Below are positions 1 through 11,202 of a DNA stretch of 64,000 nucleotides, in pieces. The stretch is from assembly GCF_010093535.1 (NCBI RefSeq), contig NW_022985203.1:186001-250000 (forward strand). The letters are read 5' to 3'. The notes beneath the pieces were generated by a model. That model was not told where the DNA came from and searched no databases. It was given only the letters and a program-made list of their open reading frames with translations. Positions within the stretch are counted from its first letter, which is position 1, and every line of letters begins with the position of its first letter. The DNA is from Lindgomyces ingoldianus. Taxonomy: Eukaryota > Ascomycota > Dothideomycetes > Pleosporales > Lindgomycetaceae. Both the position numbers and the translations under genes were made by a program.

Positions 1-1119
1 CAGTATTCCTGTACTATTGAAATAATGCACAAAACCCTGATCCTTGTAATGGTTATAAACTTGGTAGATTTCGTTGATGAAGGCGCCAGATTGTGCATAA
101 CTGTTTCCGAAGGAGTAGAAGCCGTTCCAGAGAGACATAAGAACGATTTGCGCGTTAGGGTAGGTAGTGTGGACTTTTTCGACGAAAGAGAGATAGGAGG
201 ATAGGTATTGTGAGCTGGTAACATTATTGGCGGTATTATTATCATTTGTGCCGAGATTTATGACAACGATGTCAGCGGCGGGGTGTTTACTAAACTCCCA
301 TTTCTCAGGTTCTGTCCCATATATCTCGGATGCGCGCCAAGATGTGTCGGATGTTTGGAACCATTGGTATGTTTGGCCTCGAGGATTGCCCCAGCAGTTC
401 GCGTCGTGCAAGCATATGCCAGGGTAAGCGGTGATGCTGAACTCGACATTGCCGAAGCCGGCGCCGATGCTATAGCCGAAACCTGAGAATGCTTCATATG
501 TAGCGTACATCCCGGATGTCAAGCTGTCCCCAATGAACTCGATAGTTTTGCTGTAGTTAGGGAGTTTAATGAGCCTGGAGTTGGAGTTGACGTGAACGGC
601 TCGGATTTGGATGCCATAAGCCCAATTTGTGACACGGAGCTCAAATGTTAGTGGAAGTTGGTTGGAAAGAGTGGCGCCGAGGCCTAGCGTGCTAGGGGAG
701 ATGAAATGATGGGTGGAGCCGGCAGTCACGTTAGTGAACTGCCAATCCAGGCCCCCCACGCGGTAAGCAACAAGCACTCCTTGGGAGGTGTACTGGCCGA
801 ACGTGATGGCAACATCTTGTCCAGTGAAGCCGAACTTGATCCCAGGGGCACTGCAGCGGATAGTTAGTCAATCATCAGGCAGTGGCGATCGTTGGTTTCC
901 GTACGCCCACCACGAGATGTGCTTACTATCCCAACGGCCCTTGTAGGATATTTCAGTAGCATTTGGGCCATACGTCCTCCAGCCGGTTGAGTTAAGGCTT
1001 ATGGAAGCGACCGTGGTCTCCTGGAAGTGTGTCTCTCTGACTTGCCCATTCTGGAGAATCGTCGACGAGGACAGTGAAACGAGTGCCACAAGGGCACCGA
1101 GAAGGGAGCAGACCCTCAT
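1..1119 (-). CDS. Secreted SGNH/GDSL esterase, CE2-like (3' end cut by window edge)
   Basis: Predicted extracellular serine esterase of the SGNH fold, probably an acetyl-xylan or other polysaccharide deacetylase (CE2-type two-domain layout). The ATG at 1119 opens a signal peptide (MRVCSLLGALVALVSLSSS). One intron, 851-904 (GTACGG...CTGCAG with branch site GACTAAC), restores the frame as A-A-P-G. A beta-rich N-terminal domain (about residues 25-170) is followed by the block I motif FIGDSLTSG with the nucleophile at about Ser181, and the block III motif INLGTND at about 269-275. The block V Asp/His region would lie beyond base 1, so the gene is incomplete here. The fold is clear from the motifs; the substrate is inferred. 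Confidence 0.85.
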
Positions 1120-2160
1120 TACAACGACAACTGGATGAGACGGGTGGTGAGAAGCCAATTGACAGGGGACATGAGAGAAATAGATCCATTGAAACTATAT
1201 ATTCGTGGAAATGGGGGACTGGACTTGGAAACTGTGAATTAAAAGACGTCAAGGTTCCGGGTCCTCGTTCCTCCATCAACGTCATTTAAGCTTTCGATCC
1301 TGGTAAACGTTGATCTACCTTGCCTTAGTCGCAATGTGGGTGGATTGATTATCCGCGAATAAATTGTGTACAATTCGCTTGTGCCCTTTGAAGCTTCGCA
1401 GAGCCGCTCTCGATCAATTGAAGATATTCAAATTCACCTCCACCGAGTCAGCAGGACCCGCATTTTCAACCCCCAAGGCCGCTGGCACCTTCTCGATGCG
1501 GACCATGTCCCTCTATGGCGAGTTGTGCGAGCTGGTGGGGTGTGCGCAACCTTGGAACTCACGGCGTGTAATCTTTGCGCCCCTGTTCCTGGTGGGTGAA
1601 GAGCATGTCGAGATGGTGTGCAGACGGAGACCGGGAGTCCGCTCCAAAATCGGCACGTCTGAACCCGCGCTGCGACAGCGGCGGTACAAAAGGACAGCGG
1701 GCAGCCATAGCGGCGGTTTTTATTCTCAAGGTTGTCTCGCGATAGTGAGAGAGTGGTCTTGTCAGGCCGCAGTCAGGTGTTCGAGACGACCCAATCTCGC
1801 GACGCTCTCGCCGCCGACGGGCTGTAGGGCTGCAGGATCCCTCCCTCGAGACTACAAGAGCTTCGTCGCAGAATGTCGGGCGATTGGCTTGACGTTGCTT
1901 GTTTTAACTCGTTTGTGGTGTCCCCCGGAAGCTGCACGGCTTTTCTTTTGGCTGAAATTTGGTCCGCTTGGCTGCAACCCCCATGCCGTCGCTGGCGGGC
2001 ATCCACCCATCTTGTGCAACTTATATTCTCCTTCCCCTCCCAATTAAGACGCCTTCGTCACCACCAGAGACGCCGTCGCCACACGGGTGTGCTCTTCTTG
2101 TCCGCGGACGGCGCCATGAGCAGCGTGTTGTTGGTCCGACCATGTTGTTAAGAGAGTGTG
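1120..2160. other. Intergenic, divergent upstream regions of the esterase and CNL1-like genes
   Basis: Holds the head-to-head upstream regions of two genes. A long open frame at 1364-2047 on the plus strand has no recognisable domain and is probably chance in GC-rich DNA. I see no tRNA, repeat or terminal-repeat element. Confidence 0.5.
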
Positions 2161-2678
2161 ATGTCCTCCATCCCCGACTCTCAACTGGGCCTTACGCAGA
2201 GCGAAATCCAGCTGCTCCGCCAACACCAGCAGATTGCCCTCTCGCACGCCGGCAGCTCGTCCTCGCGCGCAGCTTCGCACGCCTCCAGCCAAGGCCGCCT
2301 CCTACTGGATCCCTCAAGCCTGCAGGCGCTGAGCGCCCACTTTGACCGCTTGATGTATTCCATCCAACAGCGATGGCACTCAGTGAGTCCTCCTTCATCA
2401 ATCCGCCGCGAACATTCACTGCTTCCACCCGATACTGCCGATCACGTGTGCTAACATTGGAGCCCCTCTAGCTCAACCAGCAAACGCAAACCGCAACCCA
2501 AGTCCAATATGACCGCGCGGGCAACGCGATCCAGATGGCCGATGCCGAAATCGCCCGCTTTCGGGCCATCCTGCGCGAAATCGACGAGCTGCAGGTCGAA
2601 TTCGACAAGGTGCGCCGCATTGGCGAGATTGTGAAAGGCTTCAAGGCCCGCGTTGAACACCTTGAGCGGCGTATCTGA
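2161..2678 (+). CDS. CNL1: BLOC-1 subunit CNL1-like small coiled-coil protein
   Basis: A 142-residue protein from two exons (2161-2382 and 2472-2678; phase-0 intron GTGAGT...TAG). A Ser-rich N terminus with SRAASHASSQGRLLLD leads into FDRLMYSIQQR and a long amphipathic helix of heptad character (ADAEIARFRAILREIDELQ) ending VEHLERRI. This arrangement is typical of the fungal CNL1 family, a subunit of the BLOC-1-like complex acting in endosomal sorting. The ATG at 2161 is chosen because the codon before it is GTG. Call rests on overall similarity as I know the family; other short coiled-coil families are possible. Confidence 0.65.
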
Positions 2679-5645
2679 GATGCTCCTTCCTCAATCGACT
2701 CCCACCCACCGCATTACCTCACATCAACCACGCTTTATCACGCCCACATACACATTCCTTACATTCACGATTTACGACACTGGCACCAGACCTATCATGT
2801 CCTCGCGGACGGTATATTTCCACACTATAAAGATCGGAGGCCTCGCGGCACAAAATTAAATCATTAGCGGATATTTGAGACCATGGGTGCCTCGCGGCTT
2901 CCGGCGTTCTGAAATGGAGTGTCTGTCTGTCTGGTCCTTTGAGGGGATACCCAATTCCTTGTTTCTTTGCAAGAATTGCTGTTCTCTGTTATTCGGGTAG
3001 GGTTTGATATGTCTGGGTTTCTTCACTATGCGGTCGGCCCCCACCCGCCCCTGATCTAATACGTCAGCAAGACCTCCACTGCTCGAGAGGGCTTGAGTCG
3101 TATCTCTATTCCCTTTTTTGTTGTCCTTAATGCTTTTCTCCCCGCATAGCCTGCGATCCTTGATCTCCTTCACCCGCTGTGTTCTGTGCGGCCACTCAGC
3201 CGCTTTCTTCATTTTTAGGTTGTCTATTCTTACACAAAAGCACATAATCTCGCACATGACCGCCTCTCGTGCGCACACATATGCTCGCACAACATGCCCA
3301 ACCAATAAAGCCTGTTGTTGCCCCAACCCCAGCTCATATTCTGCATTCCCCAGGCTTTCGCCATCGATAGACCCAAATGGCGGCCCAGCATCACGTTATA
3401 AGGACTGCACATCTTTGACATGTTTTACGAATTTAGGGTTCTACGCAACACCCTCGCTTTCCTTTAGCCGGTTTCTAGAATCAATTTCGTCATCAATTGA
3501 TATTCTGAGACATACGACTGCCGTATATTGATGGATGCAGAATGCGCGTATTCACCATGCCACTAAATCCGCCAGCGCTACACGAACAATTCAGATCCAG
3601 CAATCCGACTTCCTAAAGAGACATGTCGTTAGGAAGAAAAGCAAGGTATCCACCTCTTACCGCATCTCAACACTCTTCGTACTCGTGAAATGTTTATTGA
3701 GAATAGGAGATTGACGAGGAACGAGAGAGAATGGTGTTACACGCCACGAGTTCAGAGAATTTTGTGCCGTTCATGGGTGGTCAAGTCCGAGGAATCGGTA
3801 ACTTTTAGGCAAATTCAGGGATTCGTGAAAGAAAATCAATCGACTACTGCAGGAACGGGGGACGAGTGATTGCTGGCTTCATATCGAGGTGATATGTCGG
3901 TGAAGGCGGTTGGGACACTTCTGCGACCGGAGAGTCTTCTGAGGAAAGGCAGCGTAACTGTGATGCTTGTTATCACCCTGGTTCTTAATCTCCCAATTCC
4001 ACCAGGCAATCAACCAGATGCACTCACTCATCGGCCCGCCAACCTTGAAGACAATAAAATCTGCTTGAGTCGAGCAAGTTTTAATGCCGCTCACCTTTGG
4101 TCCCAGTATTTAGATATCTACGAAACCCAAGGGTAACCTTGACCGACTGAATCAGACATCAATGCTTTTCTCCGGGTGGGAAGACACTCACACCATCCAT
4201 TATTCTATCAAACCGCAAACTGCCCCTGGCATTATTCAGGAGATTTTCTCCACCTGAGGCCTGTGCAGCGCTATCTTCCAAGCTTCAAGCCACTCCCAAC
4301 TGAATCATGCGTGGCGACTCTCGTCACAAAAAGAAATACATAAAACCCGCGCCCCCTTCCATCCCCATGACTTGTGTGTTGACACGCGTAAAGTTAATAG
4401 GAGTGCTCCCGACTCGTCGCTCGTCTGACCATTCGAACCCAGACACATGTGGGACGGTCCACTGGTGCACAGTCCGTGGCGCAGGACACCAATTTCTGAC
4501 GCCCGTGGGACGGCGGAGGGCTTTCTTTTGACGTCTGAAGATGTTTGAACGCCATGCTGCACATTTGTTTCTCCGCAATGCATCTTTGTTGCGAATCAGA
4601 TCACACTTCTTTCGTCAAGAATATTGTGGGAAAGCGCCATCGCCGACATCTGATAAAAGACAAGAGCTTGAGCCAGCTGAGAGCGATTGAAAGAGTGTGT
4701 TTGCACCAATCGGGCGCTTGGCGAGGAGCCGAAGCAATGGACAAGATACGACACGCAAGATGCACGGAATGTAGGATTTAGCTTGGATTATCTGTCGGAC
4801 ACGAGATTGATCTTCTATTTTGACATCACGATTGAGATCAACACCTCGAGAATGGATGCCGACCGAGGTCGCCGATGGAGAAGGGTTGGAGCATGCATTC
4901 GAAATCCCAAAGGCCTCGACTGCTCCACCATCACTCAGCGCCAGCCCGCGCGCTATCAAAAGCAAGATATTGACACTTGCTCGAAGTTCTGATGCCCTTG
5001 ACAAGTGTTCTCGCGACGCCTCCCGAGGCACTTTGACACGTTAGGAAGAGATCATTCGAGCGATGGATTCTCGACCCCAGATGGGGCTCCTCTCCGGGAT
5101 CGATACGATTGCGGGGAAATGCCACTCGAGCTAGAAGCCTCGGTATTTTGCATGTAACGACGGGATGCAGGATATCGAGGACTCCCACCATGTTAGACGA
5201 CGATGGATTAACGCTGTGAACTTGGAGAAATTCGTGGTGAAGAGGACTGCAATTGGAAGCTCGCAGATTCAATCCAAGGAATTGGCATCCGCCTTTCTCT
5301 TGGCCGGCACTACGCCACACGAGGGGACTGGGTGGATTGGGTGGATTAGGATATCTAGGGCCCGTGCGGTGTGTTCAATTGTGCGGGCATCGCCAATTGT
5401 TTTTGCCCATATCAAGAAGAACAGGGGTCCCGCATACCCAGGAAATCGCCCACATGAGCATGGGCATGGGCGTGGTAGGTACATATCAGTGACAGCTGCC
5501 CCAGGAACCCGGCCTGATTTCTTCACTTGCTTTGTCCTAGATGCTCTGATTGCGCCTCGCGAACCAGAGCGGATGCGCAGTACTTCCTTTCCCGGCTGTC
5601 TCTATTAAACTCGCTGGTTTCGCTTCGGTGCTATTCACTTCAGCT
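2679..5645. other. Intergenic, about 3 kb, no supported gene
   Basis: Downstream of the CNL1-like gene and upstream of the MFS transporter. Several open frames of 70-160 codons on both strands lack domains, signal peptides and splice-extended partners. I find no tRNA, terminal repeats or tandem array. Confidence 0.5.
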
Positions 5646-7843
5646 ATGACGAGCTATAGCAACGACAGCTCTACGCCGCCGGCTACCAGCCCAGTGGATC
5701 ATGAGAAAGTAGTAGGACAACAGCTTGAACACATTCCGACTCATGACAAAGTCCCTGGACATACGAATTACTACGAAAGGGATGGGCTGAGAACAGATGG
5801 TGGGTGTGCAAGGCTACTTTTCTACATTGATGGATTTATTCTGACTGCATCATAGGAGACAACCAAGATCACGAGCATGAAGCTCCCGTATGATGTCTAT
5901 ATCTTCGATACTCGGCGAAAAAAAAAAGCTAACCTGAAAAGATGACCACGAAGCGAGCAATGGCTCTTGTAGCCATGGTGCGCTTCCTCCCCCCACGAAC
6001 CTCTCCACCGCCACACTAACATGACATCTCCAGGCCTTTCTATGGACTGGCTCTCAAATTCCCGTGTAAGTCTTCCCGGGAAAGCTCGACGCTGACGCAA
6101 TGTTACACGACAGCATCAGTATCACTTCGGCTAATCATTCGATACCAGATACCTTTTCGGCGGCGTGCCGCCTTACATTTACCGCGACATCGGAGGAGCC
6201 GATCGATGGATTTGGCTGGTCCTTGCCAATTTGCTTGCCCTTGCAGCTGTATGCCCATTCGTAGGAAGTTTGTCCGATCTCATTGGACGACGATATGTGG
6301 CAATCACTGGTGCATGCTTCCTTGTGCTGGGCATGATTATCTGCTCAACGGCTCACACGATGAACATCTTCATCTGCGGAATGACGTTTGCGGGAGTTGG
6401 AGCTGGCATTAATGAATTAACTGCTCTTGCGGCGACGTCTGAAATGGCGCCCACAGCAAAGAGAGGTAAATACGTGGCGATCTTGGTCTTCACGATTGTT
6501 CCATTCTGTCCTTCGGTGCTCTGGGCACAACTGATTGCATTCCATTCAACTTGGGTGAGATTCTCCAAGGTTCTGTAAATGTAGCTGCTAACGACTGGTA
6601 TTAGAGATATTGTGGACTCTTCGCTGGACTCTGGGCATTTGTTGGATTAGTCCTTACAGTCATCTTCTACAACCCTCCGCCCCGAGTCAACTCTCAGGGC
6701 TTGACACGAAAGGAGATTTTGAGCCAGATTGATTACGTGGGAGGATTGCTGAGTATTTCAGGGATGTTATTGTTCATGAGTAAGCCACCTTCGACTTTTC
6801 TGCAACTCCTTCTGTCCATAAGCTAATTCGTGGGTGCAACAGTGGGAATGCAGTGGGGGGGATATCAGTATAAGTGGCACTCCGCCCATGTGCTTGCTTC
6901 CCTCATTCTCGGCATTGTTCTCATGGTAAGTCCAGCGTGGTCCATCCACAGCTCCACTCTCATATTAAACCTAACCATTTCCACGCAGATCGCATTCGTC
7001 TTCTGGGAAGCCTACGGTGCAAAATACCCAATGTTCCCAAGACGGATCGTCCAAGTTGGAAGCATCATGTCCTTGACACTCGTCATAACCTTCATCTCAG
7101 GCGCGAACTTCTTCTCGATCCTCATGTTCTGGCCAACGCAAGCCTTCAATGTATACGGCCACGATCCCATCGGTGTAGGCATCCGCGGTATTCCCGTCGG
7201 CTTCGGGATCTTGGCCGGCGCATTCATCGCACTCTGGGCACTCTCCGCGTTCCGCGGCCACAACAAGGCAATCCTAATCGTAGCTTCTATCCTCATGACC
7301 GCAGGCTGCGGCGCGCTTTCTATTGCCCGCGTCGACAACTTGCACCAACTCTGGGGCATCCTAATCGTCGCCTCCCTCGGTATCGGCGGCATCGTAGTGC
7401 CCGCCTCCATCATGACGACCATTGTGTGCCCGGACGACCTAATCGCGACCGTTACCGCGTTAACCCTCAGCATCCGCGTGATCGGTGGCTCCATTGGCTA
7501 TTGCGCCTATTACAATATCTTCATCAATAAATTCGTCCCCGCAGCCACATACTACATCGGCGGGACCCTCGTCAAAGCAGGCATCAAAGACCCGCACATC
7601 ATCGAAGGCGCCATCAAACTGACTGGCGCATCCCTGCTAGAGGAAATCAAGATGTTGCCTGGGGTCAAGGGGAATGAGATGTTGTATCTTGCGGTGGTGA
7701 AAGCCGGACAGATTGCGTATACGGAGGCATATAAGTGGGTGTATTATGCGAGTATTGCATTTGGCGGCGTGAGCATCATCGCAGCTGTGTTTTTGGGGGA
7801 TATTTCCAAGTATATGGACGACCATATTGCTGTGGTTATGTGA
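5646..7843 (+). CDS. MFS transporter, TRI12 (trichothecene efflux pump-like) family
   Basis: Plasma-membrane efflux or siderophore-type transporter of the major facilitator superfamily, about 590 residues with roughly 14 hydrophobic segments. Eight exons join in frame: 5646-5799, 5856-5887, 5942-5977, 6034-6065, 6149-6554, 6605-6779, 6843-6925 and 6989-7843. The 5' end is split into three mini-exons of 32-36 bp, an arrangement common in this family. The loop between helices 2 and 3 carries the MFS signature (GSLSDLIGRRYV), and the C-terminal half has GVGIRGIPVGFGILAGA and IGGSIGYCAYYNIF typical of TRI12-type proteins. A hydrophilic N-terminal tail of about 65 residues precedes the first helix. 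Substrate is unknown: no toxin or siderophore biosynthesis genes lie beside it. Confidence 0.9.
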
Positions 7844-9030
7844 TACTAAGCTGGGCAAGGCTGGGTTTATGAGCGGGGAGGGATGGGTGTTGGAATTGGA
7901 ATTGGGAGTTTTACGGCTGGAAAGGCGAGGCTATGGGCTTCTGGTACCGGTGCTAGTACCCCTATAACAATGAGGAGGAATGGGTGAGTAACTTTCTATA
8001 CATGTCCCCATAAAGTACGGTATTCTATCTCAGTGGACACCGAGCAGCGAGGACCGAAGTCCTCTACTGAAGGACATACATACACGGATCTCTAAGTGAC
8101 ACAATTAGTCTCACTGAGCTGGGAGTATCAACACCATCGTTTTACGATATAGCAGTACTTTCTGTGACTGCTCAAATGAATAAAGCATAATATAAAATCC
8201 TAATAGCAGACACCTCTCGTAGTGTATGTTCCGGGCGGAGACACTTGATGATTGCGTTAAAACCCCTCAGTGTTAGATTTAGCTAAGAGGTTTACTCATC
8301 CTAGAATTTCTGTTTCTTGTCTTTGGCAATCTGGTAGTGGATATCTGTCAAGATAAATAACTCTCCTTGTGCTTTTCTTTGGTGCTTAGTCCTAAGGGAA
8401 CGATTGGCAAGGCACTAGAGGCTATCTGTCTAAAATGCTCTTTCAGGATTCTCTTGCTTTAGAAATCCTCTTTACTTGCTGTGGGTTATAAGGTTGTAGG
8501 TAACTGTCAAGACTCTGAACCTTCCTTGCATTTGCTTGAGGGTATTATCATGAGGACTAGTGACGATGCATTATTGGTCTGCTGTGCAAATTCTCTTGGG
8601 GAGTGCGCGTTTTGTAGATCCTGGTTGAGGCCTAGGGTTGAGAGGTCGCAGATATCTGTTAGAATGTCGAACTCTCCTTTAGTGTAATGCAACACAGGAA
8701 AGAAACCCAAACTAGAAGTTCGTAGGGGGCAAGATTGTTCTACATAGATTTGTTTTGCGTTATGAGGGAAGAAGATGGAAATATCTGTCAGAAAGAAACA
8801 CTAGAATTGTGACTTAGGGTCTACGAATGGGTACCTGTTGTTTGCTTCATCACTGCATAGATATAACGAGTGCCATCGTCTAGAGTATATTTGCATATTT
8901 GCATATATATTTATTCGTCTCCCACGTCCTATTTCTATCACTCGTGATTCATGTCATCGTTTATTGTATTTGGTCAAGCTCACCTTCGTAGACACCCTTG
9001 TACCATGCGTTTCTTCTATGGGAGAGATTT
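7844..9030. other. Intergenic between convergent MFS and DJ-1 genes
   Basis: 3' flanks of two convergent genes. The part at about 8100-8900 is AT-richer and looks like old decayed DNA (several partial copies of TATCTGT near 8341, 8650 and 8781), but no bounded element, gene or RNA is recognisable. Confidence 0.45.
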
Positions 9031-9895
9031 TCACAAAGTCTCGGCCACAATCATTGGACCGGCGACTTCATCGCGCTTTTCCTTGCCACACAGCAACTCG
9101 ACGATAGTGAGGGCGAAGAGCATCGCGGTGCCCGGTCTGCCACATGTTTAGCCCAACCTCAACCTTAACATCAACACTAACCTAGGGCAAGCAGAATTAC
9201 TCACCCCCTACTAGTAACCATTCTCCCATCTACCGCCACCCGCTCCGTACTATACTCCCATCCCTCCCCCTCCACCTCACCTTTTACACTAGGATGACTC
9301 GTCGCCCTCCCCTTCTCGCCTCCAAACATCTTCTGGCTCGCCACTAGCGCCGTCGTACCCGCACAGATAGCCGCAACATACTTCCCCGCCTTTCGAAACT
9401 CATGGATGAGCGCGAGAACGGGTTCGCTAGAGCAGAAAGTTTTCGCACCGGGGCCGCCGCCCGGGAGGATTAGGATGTCGAAGGTTTCGTGGGCATTTTG
9501 GTGAGGGACAGAGGAGAGTGAGTGGTGATCAGGGACGATTCGGATGTTGCGGGTGCAGCTGGAAGGGTGGGTTAGTTTTTGGGGTTCGGGGTGGGAGGGG
9601 GGATAAGGAGAGTGACATTTGAAAGAGTTGAGGGGTGTGTATGGGAGAGAGGGGTGAGAGGGGGATTGACTTACTGAGCCCAATTCTCATTCTTGAGCTG
9701 CACGCCTGCCGATTTGACTTCGAAGCCCGCACGTGTGAAGACTGCGGAATCGTCAGCTACCTCCCAAAATAGTAACCCCTACTCCGCCCATTCATCAGGG
9801 GATACCGCGAAACATGGCTAGCACATACCATCATATGGTATAACAAATTCAATCTCCTCACTCCCATCCGCGATGAGTAGTAGTGCTTTGGGCAT
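9031..9895 (-). CDS. DJ-1/PfpI family protein (Park7-like)
   Basis: A 197-residue member of the DJ-1/ThiJ/PfpI superfamily, usually a cytosolic or mitochondrial glyoxalase III/deglycase-like or redox-protective enzyme. Four exons on the minus strand: 9895-9829, 9741-9675, 9558-9205 and 9136-9031, all with GT-AG introns. The N terminus MPKALLLIADGSEEIE holds the conserved Glu (about Glu16). The nucleophile elbow VAAICAGTTAL places the reactive Cys at about residue 110. LPGGGPGAK (77-84) and the C-terminal SRGPGTAMLFAL are canonical. Length matches human DJ-1. The exact reaction cannot be read from sequence. Confidence 0.93.
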
Positions 9896-11202
9896 GTTGA
9901 AAGATTGCAGGACCGCGATGGGGAATTGAATTTATATAAAGATTCAGGTGAGGGACGGTGCTATCTTGAAGTTATAGGACAATTAAGTGTTGGTGACAAA
10001 CTTCAGGCTTCGGAGTGATGTCTGCAGGTGGCCCAAGCTCCTTTCACCCCACCACGGGGCAGACATGGATACACAAGCCGAGGAAGGGGTCTGCAAAGGA
10101 AGAAGTGGCTGGACGAATCATAAGGGATGCTAGTACTCAATAACAACATTTTGGTAACGTGGGGCATGAAGTCCTGTGAAGCCTGGAGGGAATATCCAAG
10201 TAAGTGTTGATAATGGCACGAATATGATTAGGCTGCAAGTTTGGAGGACCTGTTAAGAAAGACTGCAATGCTCAGTTTCCTCCCATTCCATGTATCCACT
10301 GTCACCCTCGCAAGTTTCTTTAAGGCAGTTGGAATTGAATCAGTTTGGTCATATCTTTCTTGCATTGTCGGTCCCTCTACCAACTCGCTCAATCATCAAG
10401 AGGATACATCAATCATCCCTTATCGTCGTCTATGTACGTACGAGCTCTAAACGCCGACAGAGTCCACATCACGTTAAGATTAAACAGGAGTCGCGGTAAA
10501 CTTGAACCACAATTGACAGGCCATGCGCCAATGAACCATTCAACCACCTCCATCCAATAGCAAGGGAATCTCTCATAAGCTCATGCAATGGAACGAGACC
10601 GCTCATGGGGAAAAGAGCGCTGGACAGAAGCCAACCGGGGCCGAAATCCGGTCGCAAGAGCCCATCCTCGTAATAATTAATTAGGCGGTGCACAGCTTGA
10701 TGGAGCGCCTGCCTCCTCCATCTGGCTGACAACCATGTTTCGAGATCTCAAAAGAGCCGAAGGGGGTATGTCAGATTCGAAACGCAAAGAATCCATAATC
10801 CATGTCTAACCGTTGCTGCAGCTGTGAAAATTGGAATCGAGGTATTAAAATCAAAGCCCGAAAGAATCAAGGGCAGGGAGGACTGTCGGCAATACTGTGG
10901 TAATAATGTAGGGACAGACAATCTGTGATCGCGCCATGCAAACCGGGCCTTTATTCCAGGGCTGACTCCAAACACCGAATGCGTTGAGAGAAACGGGGAA
11001 AGATCAGAGCATAAAACACAATCCGTTCATTGCTAACCTTGGGTGCCGAAGGAAAAGGATGTCGATACTGGAAAGTCCAAAGCGCGGCCGTTTACGGGAA
11101 GGAGACCACACTTCTTGAAACCAGAAAATACATTGTCGAAATCAATGGGTGTTCCATTCACAGGGAGGAGGGGGCCTGGAGTCGAATTCGAGTACTCCTC
11201 AA
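9896..11202. other. Intergenic between DJ-1 and areA
   Basis: Upstream region of the DJ-1 gene and 3' flank of areA. Short open frames are unremarkable. No tRNA, repeat or mobile-element end recognised. Confidence 0.5.

Noticed and set aside
1364..2047. 227-codon open frame on the plus strand
   Set aside because: No domain, biased composition, overlaps other open frames on both strands, and sits in the shared upstream region of two real genes.
5646..9895. Possible toxin or secondary-metabolite cluster because of the TRI12-type transporter
   Set aside because: Neighbours are a coiled-coil BLOC-1-like protein and a DJ-1 protein; there is no synthase, P450 or cluster regulator.
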